This document shows, piece by piece, positions 34,822 to 43,684 of a stretch of DNA of 64,000 nucleotides. The stretch spans positions 28,959 to 92,958 of the forward strand of contig CAJCJA010000052.1 of assembly GCA_903970515.1 (NCBI GenBank). The letters run 5' to 3'. Position 1 is the first letter of the stretch; each line of letters opens with the position of its first letter. This DNA is from Candidatus Saccharibacteria bacterium CG_4_10_14_0_2_um_filter_52_9. Its GTDB lineage: Bacteria; Actinomycetota; Acidimicrobiia; Acidimicrobiales; RAAP-2. Made by a program: the position numbers and the translations under genes. A model generated the notes under the pieces. It ran no database searches and had not been told where the DNA came from. It worked only from the letters and a program-made list of their open reading frames with translations.

Positions 34822-35916
34822 TCACAGGTCAAGGTGTTCGCTTCGCTGATTCGATCGCTCGACGAGCGGTTGTTTCGCGGCATCTCGCCAATCAAGGCGC
34901 GGGCTACTAAATCGCACGTACGCCGCTTCAATCATCGAGTCATAGTTGACTCGCCATCCCACGAAGTCCTTCCACGCCAACTCCTTGTTGGCGACCAGTG
35001 GGACGCCGCTTCGTCCAAGTCGATCCCAGACGATGTCGAACTCTTCACGTGAAATCGATATCTTGTTCTTCCAACTGACGTCATGGGAGTAAGGAAACTT
35101 GAAGTAGTCCGACACTCGTCGCAAATTTATCCATCCCGACCTGATGCACAGACCCGCCGTGGGCGATGGATCGAGGTCCACGGCGGATTGGAAGAGGGCG
35201 GCGGCGTCGAGCACCGCGGCCGCCGAACCAATCCACGTCTGATCCGGCGTGGGCGAACGATAAAAGTTGAGTATGACGAGCGTTGAGTGCGTCTCACCTA
35301 CGTCGATGAACCATTGTTCCCATTCTCGCCATAACTCGTCGAGCAGCTGAAACGAACTCACGCTCTTCGCGATCTCGAGGATCCCCCACGGTGTCGCGGG
35401 AACGCCAGCGCGCACCGTGAGCCGAGAAACCGACGTCTCGCGACGTTGGAACGCGGCGTAGAGCGTGGGAATGAAGGAGATCAGCAACGCGAGCAGCGTG
35501 AGACCCACGCCCGCTTCGATGTAGCCGAGCGCTATCTGCCATCCGCCCCGACCCGACGTGGTACCCAGCGTGAAGATCGATGATCCCGAGACCTTGAACG
35601 CCGTTCGATAGCCCGGTACTCCGGCGGCGATGAATTCGAACGCGAAAGCCACCAGCGCGAGGACGAGCCAGGTCGCCTGGTACGTCAACAACAAAACGGA
35701 GGGGAACAGGGACAGCACCTTGTCGCGCCTTGCGTAGGTCTGTTTCGAGGACGCGATCATTCCGAACACGCGCCCGACCAGCTGCCCAAGATACTGACTA
35801 AGTCGAACGCGGGCCGCTCGCGGCAACAGGAACGTACGGATCGCGGCGTCCAAGACAAGCAACAGCACGACGACACCCAAAATGCCAAAGAGGACTCGGA
35901 GCCAAGTCTCCATCAC
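34822..35916 (-). CDS. Membrane protein with a channel-like pore segment
   Basis: 364 residues. Hydrophobic segments near 5-27, 72-100 and 125-152, then a cytoplasmic C-terminal region (from about 175) rich in Trp and charged residues. Between the second and third helices, GSSIFTLGTTSGRGGW sits where a two-helix potassium channel has its pore and T-[VI]-G-Y-G-D filter, but the filter residues are not conserved. The start is GTG 35916 or ATG 35913. Function unknown. Confidence 0.6.
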   Translation of the reverse strand: MMETWLRVLFGILGVVVLLLVLDAAIRTFLLPRAARVRLSQYLGQLVGRVFGMIASSKQTYARRDKVLSLFPSVLLLTYQATWLVLALVAFAFEFIAAGVPGYRTAFKVSGSSIFTLGTTSGRGGWQIALGYIEAGVGLTLLALLISFIPTLYAAFQRRETSVSRLTVRAGVPATPWGILEIAKSVSSFQLLDELWREWEQWFIDVGETHSTLVILNFYRSPTPDQTWIGSAAAVLDAAALFQSAVDLDPSPTAGLCIRSGWINLRRVSDYFKFPYSHDVSWKNKISISREEFDIVWDRLGRSGVPLVANKELAWKDFVGWRVNYDSMIEAAYVRFSSPRLDWRDAAKQPLVERSNQRSEHLDL

Positions 35917-36054
35917 TCAGCGCGCCGGTTGCTGGTGAGATGGACGCGGCGCATAGCCGCCGATTCTAACGACCTCGATGCCAGTCGCTACCATCATCGA
36001 ACGTGCCACGTTCGTTGTACCTCACAATGAGATCGCGTGTGCCAACCTTGTGTC

Positions 36055-36189
36055 GTGAGCGCACTCGAACCCACCAACGAAGAACTCCTCGAACTCGTGG
36101 CGTCGTTGCGCGAGGAGGTCGCTCGCCTCAAAGAAGAGATTCGCCAGATTCGTCGCGACGCACACGAGGTTCCTCCCCACTACCAGTGA
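36055..36189 (+). CDS. Predicted 44-residue coiled-coil protein
   Basis: GTG 36055 to TGA 36189. The peptide begins MSALEPTNEELLELVASLRE and continues with heptad-spaced Leu/Val/Ile (EVARLKEEIRQIRRD), ending PPHYQ. Its acidic/basic coiled-coil character and high-GC third positions look coding. A GTG at 36037 in the same frame would add six residues. No family recognised; it lies 67 bp ahead of the dioxygenase gene and could be co-transcribed. Confidence 0.5.
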   Translation: MSALEPTNEELLELVASLREEVARLKEEIRQIRRDAHEVPPHYQ

Positions 36190-36256
36190 GCCCGGTCGTG
36201 TGCGCTCAAAAGCGTCGGGGCACAAGAACGTACCCTCGAACTAAAGTGAAATCGCC

Positions 36257-37039
36257 ATGGACGACCTGATGCCCGCCGCGTTCTTCGGACACGGAAGTCC
36301 AATGAACGCCATCGAGCACAATCGCTACACCGATGCGTGGTCGAGTTTCGGCGAACTGACGGTCAAACCGAAAGCAGTGCTCGTCATCTCGGCCCACTGG
36401 TTCGTGAACATCACCGCCATCACCGCCATGCGTGCGCCTCGCACCATTCACGACTTCTATGGATTTCCGAGGGAACTCTTTGACGTGTCCTACCCGGCGC
36501 CCGGGGACCCCGCCATCGCCCAGCGCGTCGTCGACCTCGTCGAGCCCACGTACGTGGGGCTTGATGAGGATAGCTGGGGCATTGACCACGGTACGTGGTC
36601 AGTCCTCGTCCACATGTTCCCGAACGCTGACGTGCCGGTGCTGCAGTTGTCCATCAATTCCGAATTGCCCTTCGAGTATCACTTCGGTCTCGGGGTGAAA
36701 TTGCACGACCTGCGGCGCGAAGGTGTCCTCATCCTAGGGAGCGGGAACATCGTGCACAACTTACGCCTCATCGATTGGACGAAGCAGGGACAAGGAACCG
36801 ACTGGGCGCACCGATTCGACGACGACGTGCGTTCGATCATGACGTCTGATCCATCGTCGTTAGCGAAGGTCGGCGACCATCGTGACTACAAACTAGCCGT
36901 ACCAACTCCTGACCACTTCTTACCTCTCGCCTACCTCGCGGGGCTGTCCGCAGCGGCGGCGTCACCCATGAAGACGGCGATCGACGGCTACGAGATGGGT
37001 TCGTTGTCAATGACGTCCTACGAGCTAGCCGCCTCGTAG
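36257..37039 (+). CDS. ygiD: Extradiol dioxygenase, 4,5-DOPA dioxygenase (LigB/YgiD) family
   Basis: 260 residues, class III extradiol ring-cleaving dioxygenase. Metal-ligand region: AAFFGHGSPMNAIE (His12), then VISAHWFV, the IDHGTWSVLVHMFP segment and GSGNIVHNLR; these match the YgiD arrangement. It would open a catechol such as L-DOPA in the cytoplasm. Start ATG 36257. Ends one base before the convergent small membrane protein gene. Confidence 0.88.
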   Translation: MDDLMPAAFFGHGSPMNAIEHNRYTDAWSSFGELTVKPKAVLVISAHWFVNITAITAMRAPRTIHDFYGFPRELFDVSYPAPGDPAIAQRVVDLVEPTYVGLDEDSWGIDHGTWSVLVHMFPNADVPVLQLSINSELPFEYHFGLGVKLHDLRREGVLILGSGNIVHNLRLIDWTKQGQGTDWAHRFDDDVRSIMTSDPSSLAKVGDHRDYKLAVPTPDHFLPLAYLAGLSAAAASPMKTAIDGYEMGSLSMTSYELAAS

Positions 37040-37285
37040 TCACTTCTTGCGCAGCAACGTCCTCGCGCGATACACGGAGAGAGCGAGTGCGAGCACGCAC
37101 AGCAACGGGAGCGCGATAAGCGCCCACTCGTTCAGCTGCCATACGATTCGCAACAACGCGACCAACCCGACGATGCCGAGGGCCGCCACGAAGAGTTCGG
37201 GCGTCTCACCGATGAGAAAGTCCCACCAGAACATCGCGAAGCCCTTCGCGAGGCGAACGGGCAACGACGCTCGCGCCTTCGTCAC
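37040..37285 (-). CDS. Small two-helix membrane protein
   Basis: 81 residues with hydrophobic stretches at about 31-48 and 53-70 and a basic C-terminus (RARTLLRKK). Its start overlaps the stop of the larger membrane protein gene upstream (ATGA at 37282-37285), so the two are made together and may interact. No family recognised. Confidence 0.55.
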   Translation of the reverse strand: MTKARASLPVRLAKGFAMFWWDFLIGETPELFVAALGIVGLVALLRIVWQLNEWALIALPLLCVLALALSVYRARTLLRKK

Positions 37286-38046
37286 TGGACTCTCTGCGTC
37301 GCCAGCACCTCGTCACCACGACGCAGCGTGAGGACGAGTGACCACGTGGTCACCACATAGATTCCGACGAGGATCAGAAGCCACACGTCGCCGCCGGGGA
37401 AGTGCACGTGAAGACCCTCGCCCGCCCAGTACGTGCCATAACTCGTCAGCATGATCCCGACGCTCATCTTCAGCGCATTCTCGGGAACCCGATTGAGTTG
37501 CTTCGCAACAATGACGCCCAAAACCGCGACGAGCAGCACGGCGACGCCGGCGGCGCCGGCGGCGAGATCGACCCGGTGCGCGGACGTTCCAAGCGTGATG
37601 ACGATGATCACGACCTCGAGGCCCTCAAGAAATACGCCCTTGTAGGCGACGACGAAGCCCACTCGATCGAGACGTCCTCGGGAATCGGACGACTCGAGCT
37701 CAACGACCGTTGCGCGGTAAATCTCGTCCTCGTCGTGCTTCGCCTTCAAATTGCTCGAACGCAGGATTGCCTTTCGCAACCACTGCATGCCAAAGATCAA
37801 AAGAATGAATCCAATAACGAGGTGCAACGTCGCGATCGGCACGCGCACGAGCGCGGGTCCCACGAGCACTACCAGCACCACGAGCGTCGCGAACGCGGAC
37901 GCGACGCCGTAAAGACTGGTACGCCATCCACGTGTGTGACCAACGGCCAGCACGATGGTGAGCGCTTCGACCATCTCCACACTGGAAGCGAGGAAGACGG
38001 CAAGCACGAGGACGAAGGCTCCCGACGAGACACTTACCCCCAGCAC
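37282..38046 (-). CDS. Integral membrane protein, COG4280-like, with duplicated acidic helices
   Basis: 254 residues, about seven helices. Two similar halves each contain an acidic pair inside a helix: SSVEMVEALTIVLAVG (about 21-36) and GVFLEGLEVVIIVITLG (about 136-152). Such repeated E-x-x-E helices occur in cation exchangers of the UPF0016/Gdt1 and LysE groups, so metal-ion transport is possible (inference). GTG start at 38046; lies downstream of the his operon on the same strand, 69 bp away. Confidence 0.6.
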   Translation of the reverse strand: MLGVSVSSGAFVLVLAVFLASSVEMVEALTIVLAVGHTRGWRTSLYGVASAFATLVVLVVLVGPALVRVPIATLHLVIGFILLIFGMQWLRKAILRSSNLKAKHDEDEIYRATVVELESSDSRGRLDRVGFVVAYKGVFLEGLEVVIIVITLGTSAHRVDLAAGAAGVAVLLVAVLGVIVAKQLNRVPENALKMSVGIMLTSYGTYWAGEGLHVHFPGGDVWLLILVGIYVVTTWSLVLTLRRGDEVLATQRVQ

Positions 38047-38115
38047 AGAATCGCACCTTCGTAGTAGAGCGAACGAAGAACCTTGTGTCGGTCATCTCGT
38101 CGCATCAAGAGAAAA

Positions 38116-38661
38116 CTACTTGTCTCGACGTCGCAGCTCGTCTTCAATTGCCGCGGGGTCGAGTCGGCGACTTCGTAGTAGCAAGAGCATGTGAAACCAG
38201 AGATCCGCCGTTTCGCTCACTACTCGATCGTCAGTTTCGCTCAGGGACGCGACCGCCAGTTCGACCGCCTCTTCACCAACCTTTCGCGCAAGCAATGCCG
38301 TCCCGTCGCGAAGACTCCTCGCCACGTAGGACTCGTCCGCATTTGCGTTTTCACGCTGGAGAATCTTGCGCCATAGCCACGGCGTAAAACATGACGTCGA
38401 ACCGTCGTGGCACGCCGGACCGTCGGCGTGCACCTTCACGAGCACGGCGTCCTCGTCGCAATCAAGGATGATCTCCGAGACGTGCATGGAATTGCCCGAC
38501 GTCTCGCCCTTCACCCATAGGTGCTGACGCGAGCGCGAATAAAACGTCGCGAGACCAGTCGAACGAGTGAGCGCGAGCGCTTCGTCGTCCATCCAACCAA
38601 GCATCAAGACGCGGCCCGACGCGTCGTCCTGCACAATCGCGGCTCGAAGTTCGCTGTTCAT
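38116..38661 (-). CDS. hisIE: HisIE: phosphoribosyl-AMP cyclohydrolase / phosphoribosyl-ATP pyrophosphatase fusion
   Basis: 181 residues, histidine steps 2 and 3. The HisI half has [30 protein letters not shown] and the zinc/metal segment [11 protein letters not shown] with CHDGSTSCF; the HisE half (from about 100) has the all-alpha [21 protein letters not shown] metal site. Last gene of the operon; ATG 38661 overlaps the hisF stop (ATGA). In many actinobacteria hisE and hisI are separate, so the fusion is worth noting. Confidence 0.95.
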   Translation of the reverse strand: MNSELRAAIVQDDASGRVLMLGWMDDEALALTRSTGLATFYSRSRQHLWVKGETSGNSMHVSEIILDCDEDAVLVKVHADGPACHDGSTSCFTPWLWRKILQRENANADESYVARSLRDGTALLARKVGEEAVELAVASLSETDDRVVSETADLWFHMLLLLRSRRLDPAAIEDELRRRDK

Positions 38662-39410
38662 GTTCGCTCCTTGAAGGGTCGTAGTGGAATGCCGAGCGCC
38701 TCGATTTCTCGGCGCAGTCCTGGCAGGCCGGAGGGATTCTCGTGCACGATCGACGCGATGAGCGCGGCGTCCGTGACGCGCAGTGCGTCGGCGACGTGGG
38801 CGGCGGAACCCGCGCCACCAGACGCGATCACGGGAATGCTCACGGCGTCACGCACCGCTGCGGTCAACTCGAGGTCGAAACCTGTGCGCTTACCGTCTTG
38901 GGCAATGGACGTGAGGAGAATCTCACCCGCGCCGCGATCACCCACTTCCTTCGCCCACGCCAGTGTGGCGACGTCGGTCGCGACGCGACCACCGTGGGTG
39001 TGCACGACGCCGTCGCCGGCGTCGATCGCGACGACGACTGCTTGGCTCCCGTAGCGTTCGGCGATCGCACCAATCAACGACGGATCAGCCAATGCGGCCG
39101 AATTGAGCGACACGCGGTCGGCACCCGACTCGATGATGCGTGACGCGTCCTCGACACTGCGAACACCACCTCCGACGGTGAAGGGGATCTCCAGGACATC
39201 GGCGACTTGTGCGACGACCGACGTCATCGTTTGAGTGTCGTCGGGGGTCGCCGCGATATCGAGGAAGACCAATTCGTCCGCCCCACCTGCGCTGTAGTGT
39301 GCCGCGAGCTCCACCGGATCGCCGACGTCACGCAACCCGACGAAACTCACTCCTTTGACGACGCGACCGTTCGCGACGTCAAGGCACGGTATTAAGCGAG
39401 GGAGAGGCAT
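38658..39410 (-). CDS. hisF: Imidazole glycerol phosphate synthase cyclase subunit
   Basis: 250 residues. With HisH it makes IGP and AICAR. (beta-alpha)8 barrel with [20 protein letters not shown] at the N-terminus (catalytic Asp in CLDV), [10 protein letters not shown], and the second catalytic Asp in [15 protein letters not shown]. Start ATG 39410 gives the exact HisF N-terminus and overlaps hisH by 19 bp. The frame stays open upstream but those residues are hisH in another frame. Confidence 0.96.
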   Translation of the reverse strand: MPLPRLIPCLDVANGRVVKGVSFVGLRDVGDPVELAAHYSAGGADELVFLDIAATPDDTQTMTSVVAQVADVLEIPFTVGGGVRSVEDASRIIESGADRVSLNSAALADPSLIGAIAERYGSQAVVVAIDAGDGVVHTHGGRVATDVATLAWAKEVGDRGAGEILLTSIAQDGKRTGFDLELTAAVRDAVSIPVIASGGAGSAAHVADALRVTDAALIASIVHENPSGLPGLRREIEALGIPLRPFKERT

Positions 39411-39946
39411 CGCTCGAGAAACTTCAGCCCGGCGTCGCCGCTCTTCTCGGGATGAAACTGCACCCCGAGGAACGATCCCGATTCGACCGCGACCGCCAAG
39501 CCGTCCGACGTGGCGACCGTCGACGTTGACTCGCACACAAAACTGTGCGCGAAGTAGAAGGCCTCACCCCAGGGCTCCACGAGCGCCCAACCGAGCCGCG
39601 GCACTCGGTCGGCGTGAAGGCGCACGACGTTACCCTCCAACAGTCCGAGACACTCGACGCCGCCGTCTTCCTCGCTCGACTCGAGAGCCAACTGCATTCC
39701 GAGACAGATGCCGAGGATCGCTCGCCCGTCGCCGAAGCGTTCGCGCAAGGCCCGGTCGGCGCCGGTCGTGACCAAGTGCTCCATCGCACTGCGCGCCGAC
39801 CCGACGCCCGGTAACACGACGAAGGGAGCGCTCGCGATGGCGGCTGGTTCAGACGTCACCTCGCTGGTGAGTCCGAGGTGCGTCAACGCTGCCCGCACGG
39901 AGCGCGTGTTACCCGCCCCGTAATCGACGACGACGACGTCGTTCAC
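39392..39946 (-). CDS. hisH: Imidazole glycerol phosphate synthase glutaminase subunit
   Basis: 184 residues, class I glutamine amidotransferase. Nucleophile Cys in GICLGMQLALES, His/Glu of the triad in VQFHPEKSGDAG, and an N-terminal VDYGAGNTRSVRAAL. Supplies ammonia to HisF. GTG start at 39946 overlaps the hisCB stop (GTGA). Confidence 0.96.
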   Translation of the reverse strand: MNDVVVVDYGAGNTRSVRAALTHLGLTSEVTSEPAAIASAPFVVLPGVGSARSAMEHLVTTGADRALRERFGDGRAILGICLGMQLALESSEEDGGVECLGLLEGNVVRLHADRVPRLGWALVEPWGEAFYFAHSFVCESTSTVATSDGLAVAVESGSFLGVQFHPEKSGDAGLKFLERCLSLA

Positions 39947-41463
39947 AGCGAACCCTTGGTCGAACGAATGAGACTCCCGTCGCGCGCGAGAGCCTGGGCG
40001 AGTGCCCGACCCACCGCCTTGAACGACGCCTCGGCGACGTGGTGGTCGTTCGTGCCCGTCGCGGTGACGTGCAGCGTGATGCGCGCCGTTTGCGCGAGCG
40101 ATTCGAAGGCGTGCGCGGCCATTCCCGGATCGGGAGAAATCGAGATCGTGGCGGTCGCGCGCCCCGACAAGTCGACGACCGCGTGGGCGAGTGCCTCGTC
40201 CATGGGCACGCGTGCTTCGCCATAACGAGTCAGTCCCCGTCGGTCACCGAGCGCCTGATCGAGCGCCTCACCGAAGGCGCGCATCATGTCCTCGACGGTG
40301 TGGTGATCGCCCGTCTCCAGGTCACCCACTCCCTCGAGGCGCAAGTCCATGCCGCCGTGGAACGCGAGTTGCTGGAGCATGTGGTCATAAAATCCCTGAC
40401 CGGTGTGCACGAAGACCCGACCCTCGCCGGGCACGCGCAGGCGCACGTTCAACAACGTCTCGGCGGTAGCACGACGAGAACGCACTGAGGGGCTCGGCAT
40501 TGGCGTGCCGTTCAATTCTGCGCGCAGTGCGTCGAGTAGCACGTTGTCGTCCAACTCGTCGCGCACGCTTATGCGAAGACCCTTCGCGAACGCGCGTACG
40601 ACGACGCCGTACACCATGAGACGATCGACCAGGTCTTGGGGATCGTCCATGGGTATGAACAGGAAGTTCGTATACGAAGGCACGGGCTCGAGACCTAGTG
40701 CGCTGAGTTCTTTCGTGAGTCGTTCTCGCTCCTCGATTTGGACCGAGACGTCGACGGGCGTCGACAGGGCAGCGAGTGCGAGTGCCGCGGAGAGCGAGGA
40801 GACCGAGAGCGGGGCTTGGCGAGAGCTGAGGATCGACGTGATCTCACGACTGGCGACCGAGTACCCGACGCGCGCGCCCGCGAGTCCGTACGCCTTGGAG
40901 AACGTGCGCAAGACGATGGCGCCATCATCGACGAGGTCCAGCGCGTCGACGCCGGCGTAGTGCGCGTACGCCTCGTCAATCACGAGTTGACCCGGGACAT
41001 CGGGCACGTCGGGCAGTTCACCCGTGGGGTTGTTCGGTCGACAGACGAAGACGAGATCGGCCTTTTGCACGTCGTCGATCATCGTCGCTCCCGCCATGAG
41101 CGCGGCGTAGCGATACATCGAATACGAATTCGCCGGCACGGTCGCGACGGTGCCGTTCTCTGCAAACACGCGCGCGATCAACACGATGAACTCGTCGCTG
41201 CCGGCTCCGATCGCGATCTGGTCGAGCTCGACGTCGTGGGACGCGGCGATCGCTCGACGCAACGCTTCGTAGCGTCCGCGGTCATATTCGTTGACGTCGG
41301 CTAACGCGCGCGCGAGCGCGGCGGGTCGAGCACTTGCGGGTGGCGTCGCAGGCGTGTTGCCGTCGAAACGAATGACTTGGCGAACATCCACTCCCACTTT
41401 CGCCGCAATCGCCTCGTTCGACGGCGGCCACTGGTAGGTGTCGAGTGCGTCGGGTTTCCTCAT
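39943..41463 (-). CDS. hisCB: Fused histidinol-phosphate aminotransferase (HisC) and imidazoleglycerol-phosphate dehydratase (HisB)
   Basis: 506 residues with two complete domains. HisC is about 1-318: RPNNPTG (142-148), VIDEAYAHY (161-169) and PLP lysine K190 in RTFSKAYGLAGARVG. A short linker (NGTPMPSPSV, 318-327) leads to HisB (328-506): FYDHMLQQLAFHG (358-370), HHTVED (387-392) and the second metal motif DHHVAEASFK (473-482). These are steps 6 and 7 in one chain in reversed order to catalysis (dehydratase acts first). No histidinol phosphatase domain is present. ATG 41463 overlaps the hisD stop. Confidence 0.94.
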   Translation of the reverse strand: MRKPDALDTYQWPPSNEAIAAKVGVDVRQVIRFDGNTPATPPASARPAALARALADVNEYDRGRYEALRRAIAASHDVELDQIAIGAGSDEFIVLIARVFAENGTVATVPANSYSMYRYAALMAGATMIDDVQKADLVFVCRPNNPTGELPDVPDVPGQLVIDEAYAHYAGVDALDLVDDGAIVLRTFSKAYGLAGARVGYSVASREITSILSSRQAPLSVSSLSAALALAALSTPVDVSVQIEERERLTKELSALGLEPVPSYTNFLFIPMDDPQDLVDRLMVYGVVVRAFAKGLRISVRDELDDNVLLDALRAELNGTPMPSPSVRSRRATAETLLNVRLRVPGEGRVFVHTGQGFYDHMLQQLAFHGGMDLRLEGVGDLETGDHHTVEDMMRAFGEALDQALGDRRGLTRYGEARVPMDEALAHAVVDLSGRATATISISPDPGMAAHAFESLAQTARITLHVTATGTNDHHVAEASFKAVGRALAQALARDGSLIRSTKGSL

Positions 41464-42518
41464 CGGCGCGCCGTCCTCTTGTGGGCGGGCATGTCCTCGA
41501 GTTCGGCGAGTGCCTCGATGGTGGGGGCCAACCTCTCAAGACCCTCTTTCGTGACGCGTTGTACCGTGACGGTCTTCATGAATGCTTCGAGCCCGAGCCC
41601 GCCGGTCGACTTCGACCAGCCACCCGTGGGCAGCACGTGGTTCCCGCCGGTCGCGTAGTCCCCCGCCGGAACGGGTGAATACGGTCCCACGAAGACGGCC
41701 CCCGCGTTTCGAATCCGGTCCGCCAGCGATTCGGCGCGTTGGCCCAGCAATGCCACGTGCTCGGCCGCGTACCCTTCTATTTCATCGAGGGCGGCTTCAA
41801 GGTCGTCACCCACTCGAACGATGAACCCGCGTGAATCGGGACCGTGCTCCATTTGTGCGGCGATCTCTTGTTGAATGATCTCCTCGTCGTAGCCAATATC
41901 GGCGACGACGACAATCTCACTCGGTCCTGCCGGCAGGTCGATCGCGACATCGCGACTGACCAGGAGCTTCGCCGTGTTGACGGCGCCACCACCAGGCCCA
42001 AAGATCTTGTCGACGGGGGCGATCGACTCGGTGCCGTAGGCCATCGCGGCAATGGCTTGCGCTCCTCCCACGGCCCAGACTTCATCGATGCCGAGCAGCG
42101 CCGCCGCGGCAGCGACCGCGGGCGCACCATTCGGTGGTGTGCACACGACGATGCGCTCGACGCCAGCGACTTGTGCGGGCACGGCACTCATGATGAGCGA
42201 CGAGACGAGACCCTTTGGTACGTAAATACCTACGGAGCGCAGCGGCGTCCAGCGCCGCTCGAGGGTGACGCCGGGTGACACCTCGAGCATCAGGTCCGCG
42301 GGGCGCTGTGCCGCGTGCCAGGTGCGCACCGACTGAGCGGCGTCAAGAACCGCGGCGGTGGGGATGTCGCCGTAGGCGACCGCGCGCTCTGGTTTGTCCG
42401 ACGTCGTCTTGTCGAACAACTGTGACCACTCGACGAGCGCGGCGTCGCCACGTTCGCGAACATCGTTGACCACGTCTTCAATGCTGAAGGTTCGATTCGT
42501 CGTGACGGGCTTACTCAC
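41460..42518 (-). CDS. hisD: Histidinol dehydrogenase, shortened form
   Basis: 352 residues against about 430 usually. Catalyses the last two oxidations to histidine. All known catalytic and zinc residues line up with E. coli HisD: Q222/H225 (259/262), E253/H254 (326/327), D287 (360) and H346 (419). The spacing E-to-D (34) and D-to-H (59) is identical, but H225-to-E253 is 28 against 64 and the N-terminus is 37 shorter. The dinucleotide loop reads GPGGGAVN rather than GPGN-x-Y. GTG 42518 overlaps the hisG stop (GTGA). An open frame upstream of it is hisG territory. Confidence 0.92.
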   Translation of the reverse strand: MSKPVTTNRTFSIEDVVNDVRERGDAALVEWSQLFDKTTSDKPERAVAYGDIPTAAVLDAAQSVRTWHAAQRPADLMLEVSPGVTLERRWTPLRSVGIYVPKGLVSSLIMSAVPAQVAGVERIVVCTPPNGAPAVAAAAALLGIDEVWAVGGAQAIAAMAYGTESIAPVDKIFGPGGGAVNTAKLLVSRDVAIDLPAGPSEIVVVADIGYDEEIIQQEIAAQMEHGPDSRGFIVRVGDDLEAALDEIEGYAAEHVALLGQRAESLADRIRNAGAVFVGPYSPVPAGDYATGGNHVLPTGGWSKSTGGLGLEAFMKTVTVQRVTKEGLERLAPTIEALAELEDMPAHKRTARR

Positions 42519-43369
42519 GGGACCATCCGTTCTACGGGCAGCGTGAGAATTGAACTCGCGCCACAAGCTTCTAGTTTGGGCAACAAGGACCAGATCTCCG
42601 CGGCCGGCACCAGCGCGTGTACCGCGACGATGCCGGGCGTCGCCAAATCCATCACCGTCGGTGAACCGGTCGTAGGAAGCAACGCGGTCACCTCGGCCAG
42701 TCGGTCCTTCGCGACATTGCACAACAAGTAGCGATTGGCTCTTGCGTTGATGACTGAGCCGAGCACCGTCGTCAGGGTTCGACGCCCTTCGAGGTCCGTG
42801 GAGCCCAGTTGCCCTACGAGTACGGCTTCTGATTCGAAGAGGGTACCGATCGACCTCAGTCCGTTGGTGCGAAGCGTCGAGCCGGTCGAGACGAGGTCGA
42901 TGATGGCGTCCGCCAGGCCAAGGCGAGGTGAAATCTCGACCGATCCCGCGACGCGAACCAGTTCCGCTTTGATCCCACGCTCGGCGAGCACCTTTGCCGC
43001 GATACGTGGGTGCGACGTCGCGATGCGCCGCCCTTCCAAGTCTTCAATACTGCTCGCGGGGTCTTCCATTGATACGGCCGCTTGCAGCGAACATGTCCCG
43101 TAGCCGAGTCGCAGGAGCACCTCGACGTCGCTGTCGCGCTCATAGACAAGGTCGAGTCCCGTGATGCCACAGTCCACGACACCGTCCTGGACGTACTCGG
43201 GCACGTCATCAGCGCGCACGAAGAGCAGATCAATGTCCGCGTTGCGACAGTGCGCCTGGAGCACTCGCTCCCCTGGTTCCTGGGGCGCGACGCCACTCGC
43301 TTCGAGCAGCGACCACGACGGCTCACGCAATCGGCCCTTGCTCGGTAACGCCATGGTAAGACGGCTCAC
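42515..43369 (-). CDS. hisG: ATP phosphoribosyltransferase, long (HisG_L) form
   Basis: First step of histidine synthesis. 284 residues means the long form with a C-terminal regulatory domain that senses histidine, so no HisZ is needed. Seen: LTMALPSKGRL at the N-terminus, the DVPEYVQDGVVDCGITGLDLV region, and the PRPP loop VSTGSTLRTNGL. GTG 43369 overlaps the yerC stop (GTGA); an ATG five codons in (43354) is an alternative start. Confidence 0.95.
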   Translation of the reverse strand: MSRLTMALPSKGRLREPSWSLLEASGVAPQEPGERVLQAHCRNADIDLLFVRADDVPEYVQDGVVDCGITGLDLVYERDSDVEVLLRLGYGTCSLQAAVSMEDPASSIEDLEGRRIATSHPRIAAKVLAERGIKAELVRVAGSVEISPRLGLADAIIDLVSTGSTLRTNGLRSIGTLFESEAVLVGQLGSTDLEGRRTLTTVLGSVINARANRYLLCNVAKDRLAEVTALLPTTGSPTVMDLATPGIVAVHALVPAAEIWSLLPKLEACGASSILTLPVERMVP

Positions 43370-43680
43370 TTTCGACCCCGTTTCAGTACTGCCTTGTAGC
43401 CACCTTCGCCGTAGTGCAGCCAGTGTGCGACGCGCGTCACGGTCGCGGTGGATGCGCCCGTGCGACGAGAGATCTCCTGGTAGGGGATCGACTCGTCCAC
43501 GAGACGGGCGACCTGGAGGCGTTGTCCCATAGCGTCAAGTTCGTTGGTCGTACACAGGTCCTTCAGGAACGCCGCGACGGTGGCAGGGTCGCGCAATTGC
43601 GAGAACGCGATGACGAGCTCGTCAAATCGTTCTGCGGTCTCGGGTGTCGCCGCCGCCGGGAGTACTCTGCCACTGGTCAT
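43366..43680 (-). CDS. yerC: TrpR-fold repressor of the YerC/YecD (HisR) family
   Basis: 104 residues, first gene of the his operon. The TrpR-like helix-turn-helix is IPYQEISRRTGASTATVTRV (about 67-86), preceded by the TrpR dimer core LRDPATVAAFLKDLCTTNEL. Relatives in Gram-positive bacteria regulate histidine genes, so this is likely a local his repressor. ATG 43680 lies six bases after TAGCAT on the minus strand (43687-43692), leaving no 5' leader and therefore no attenuator or T-box. Confidence 0.85.
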   Translation of the reverse strand: MTSGRVLPAAATPETAERFDELVIAFSQLRDPATVAAFLKDLCTTNELDAMGQRLQVARLVDESIPYQEISRRTGASTATVTRVAHWLHYGEGGYKAVLKRGRK

Positions 43681-43684
43681 ATCA

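Noticed and set aside
41461..42722. Longer hisD start adding 68 residues
   Set aside because: The extra residues are hisG read in another frame; the GTGA overlap at 42515-42518 fits the other operon junctions.
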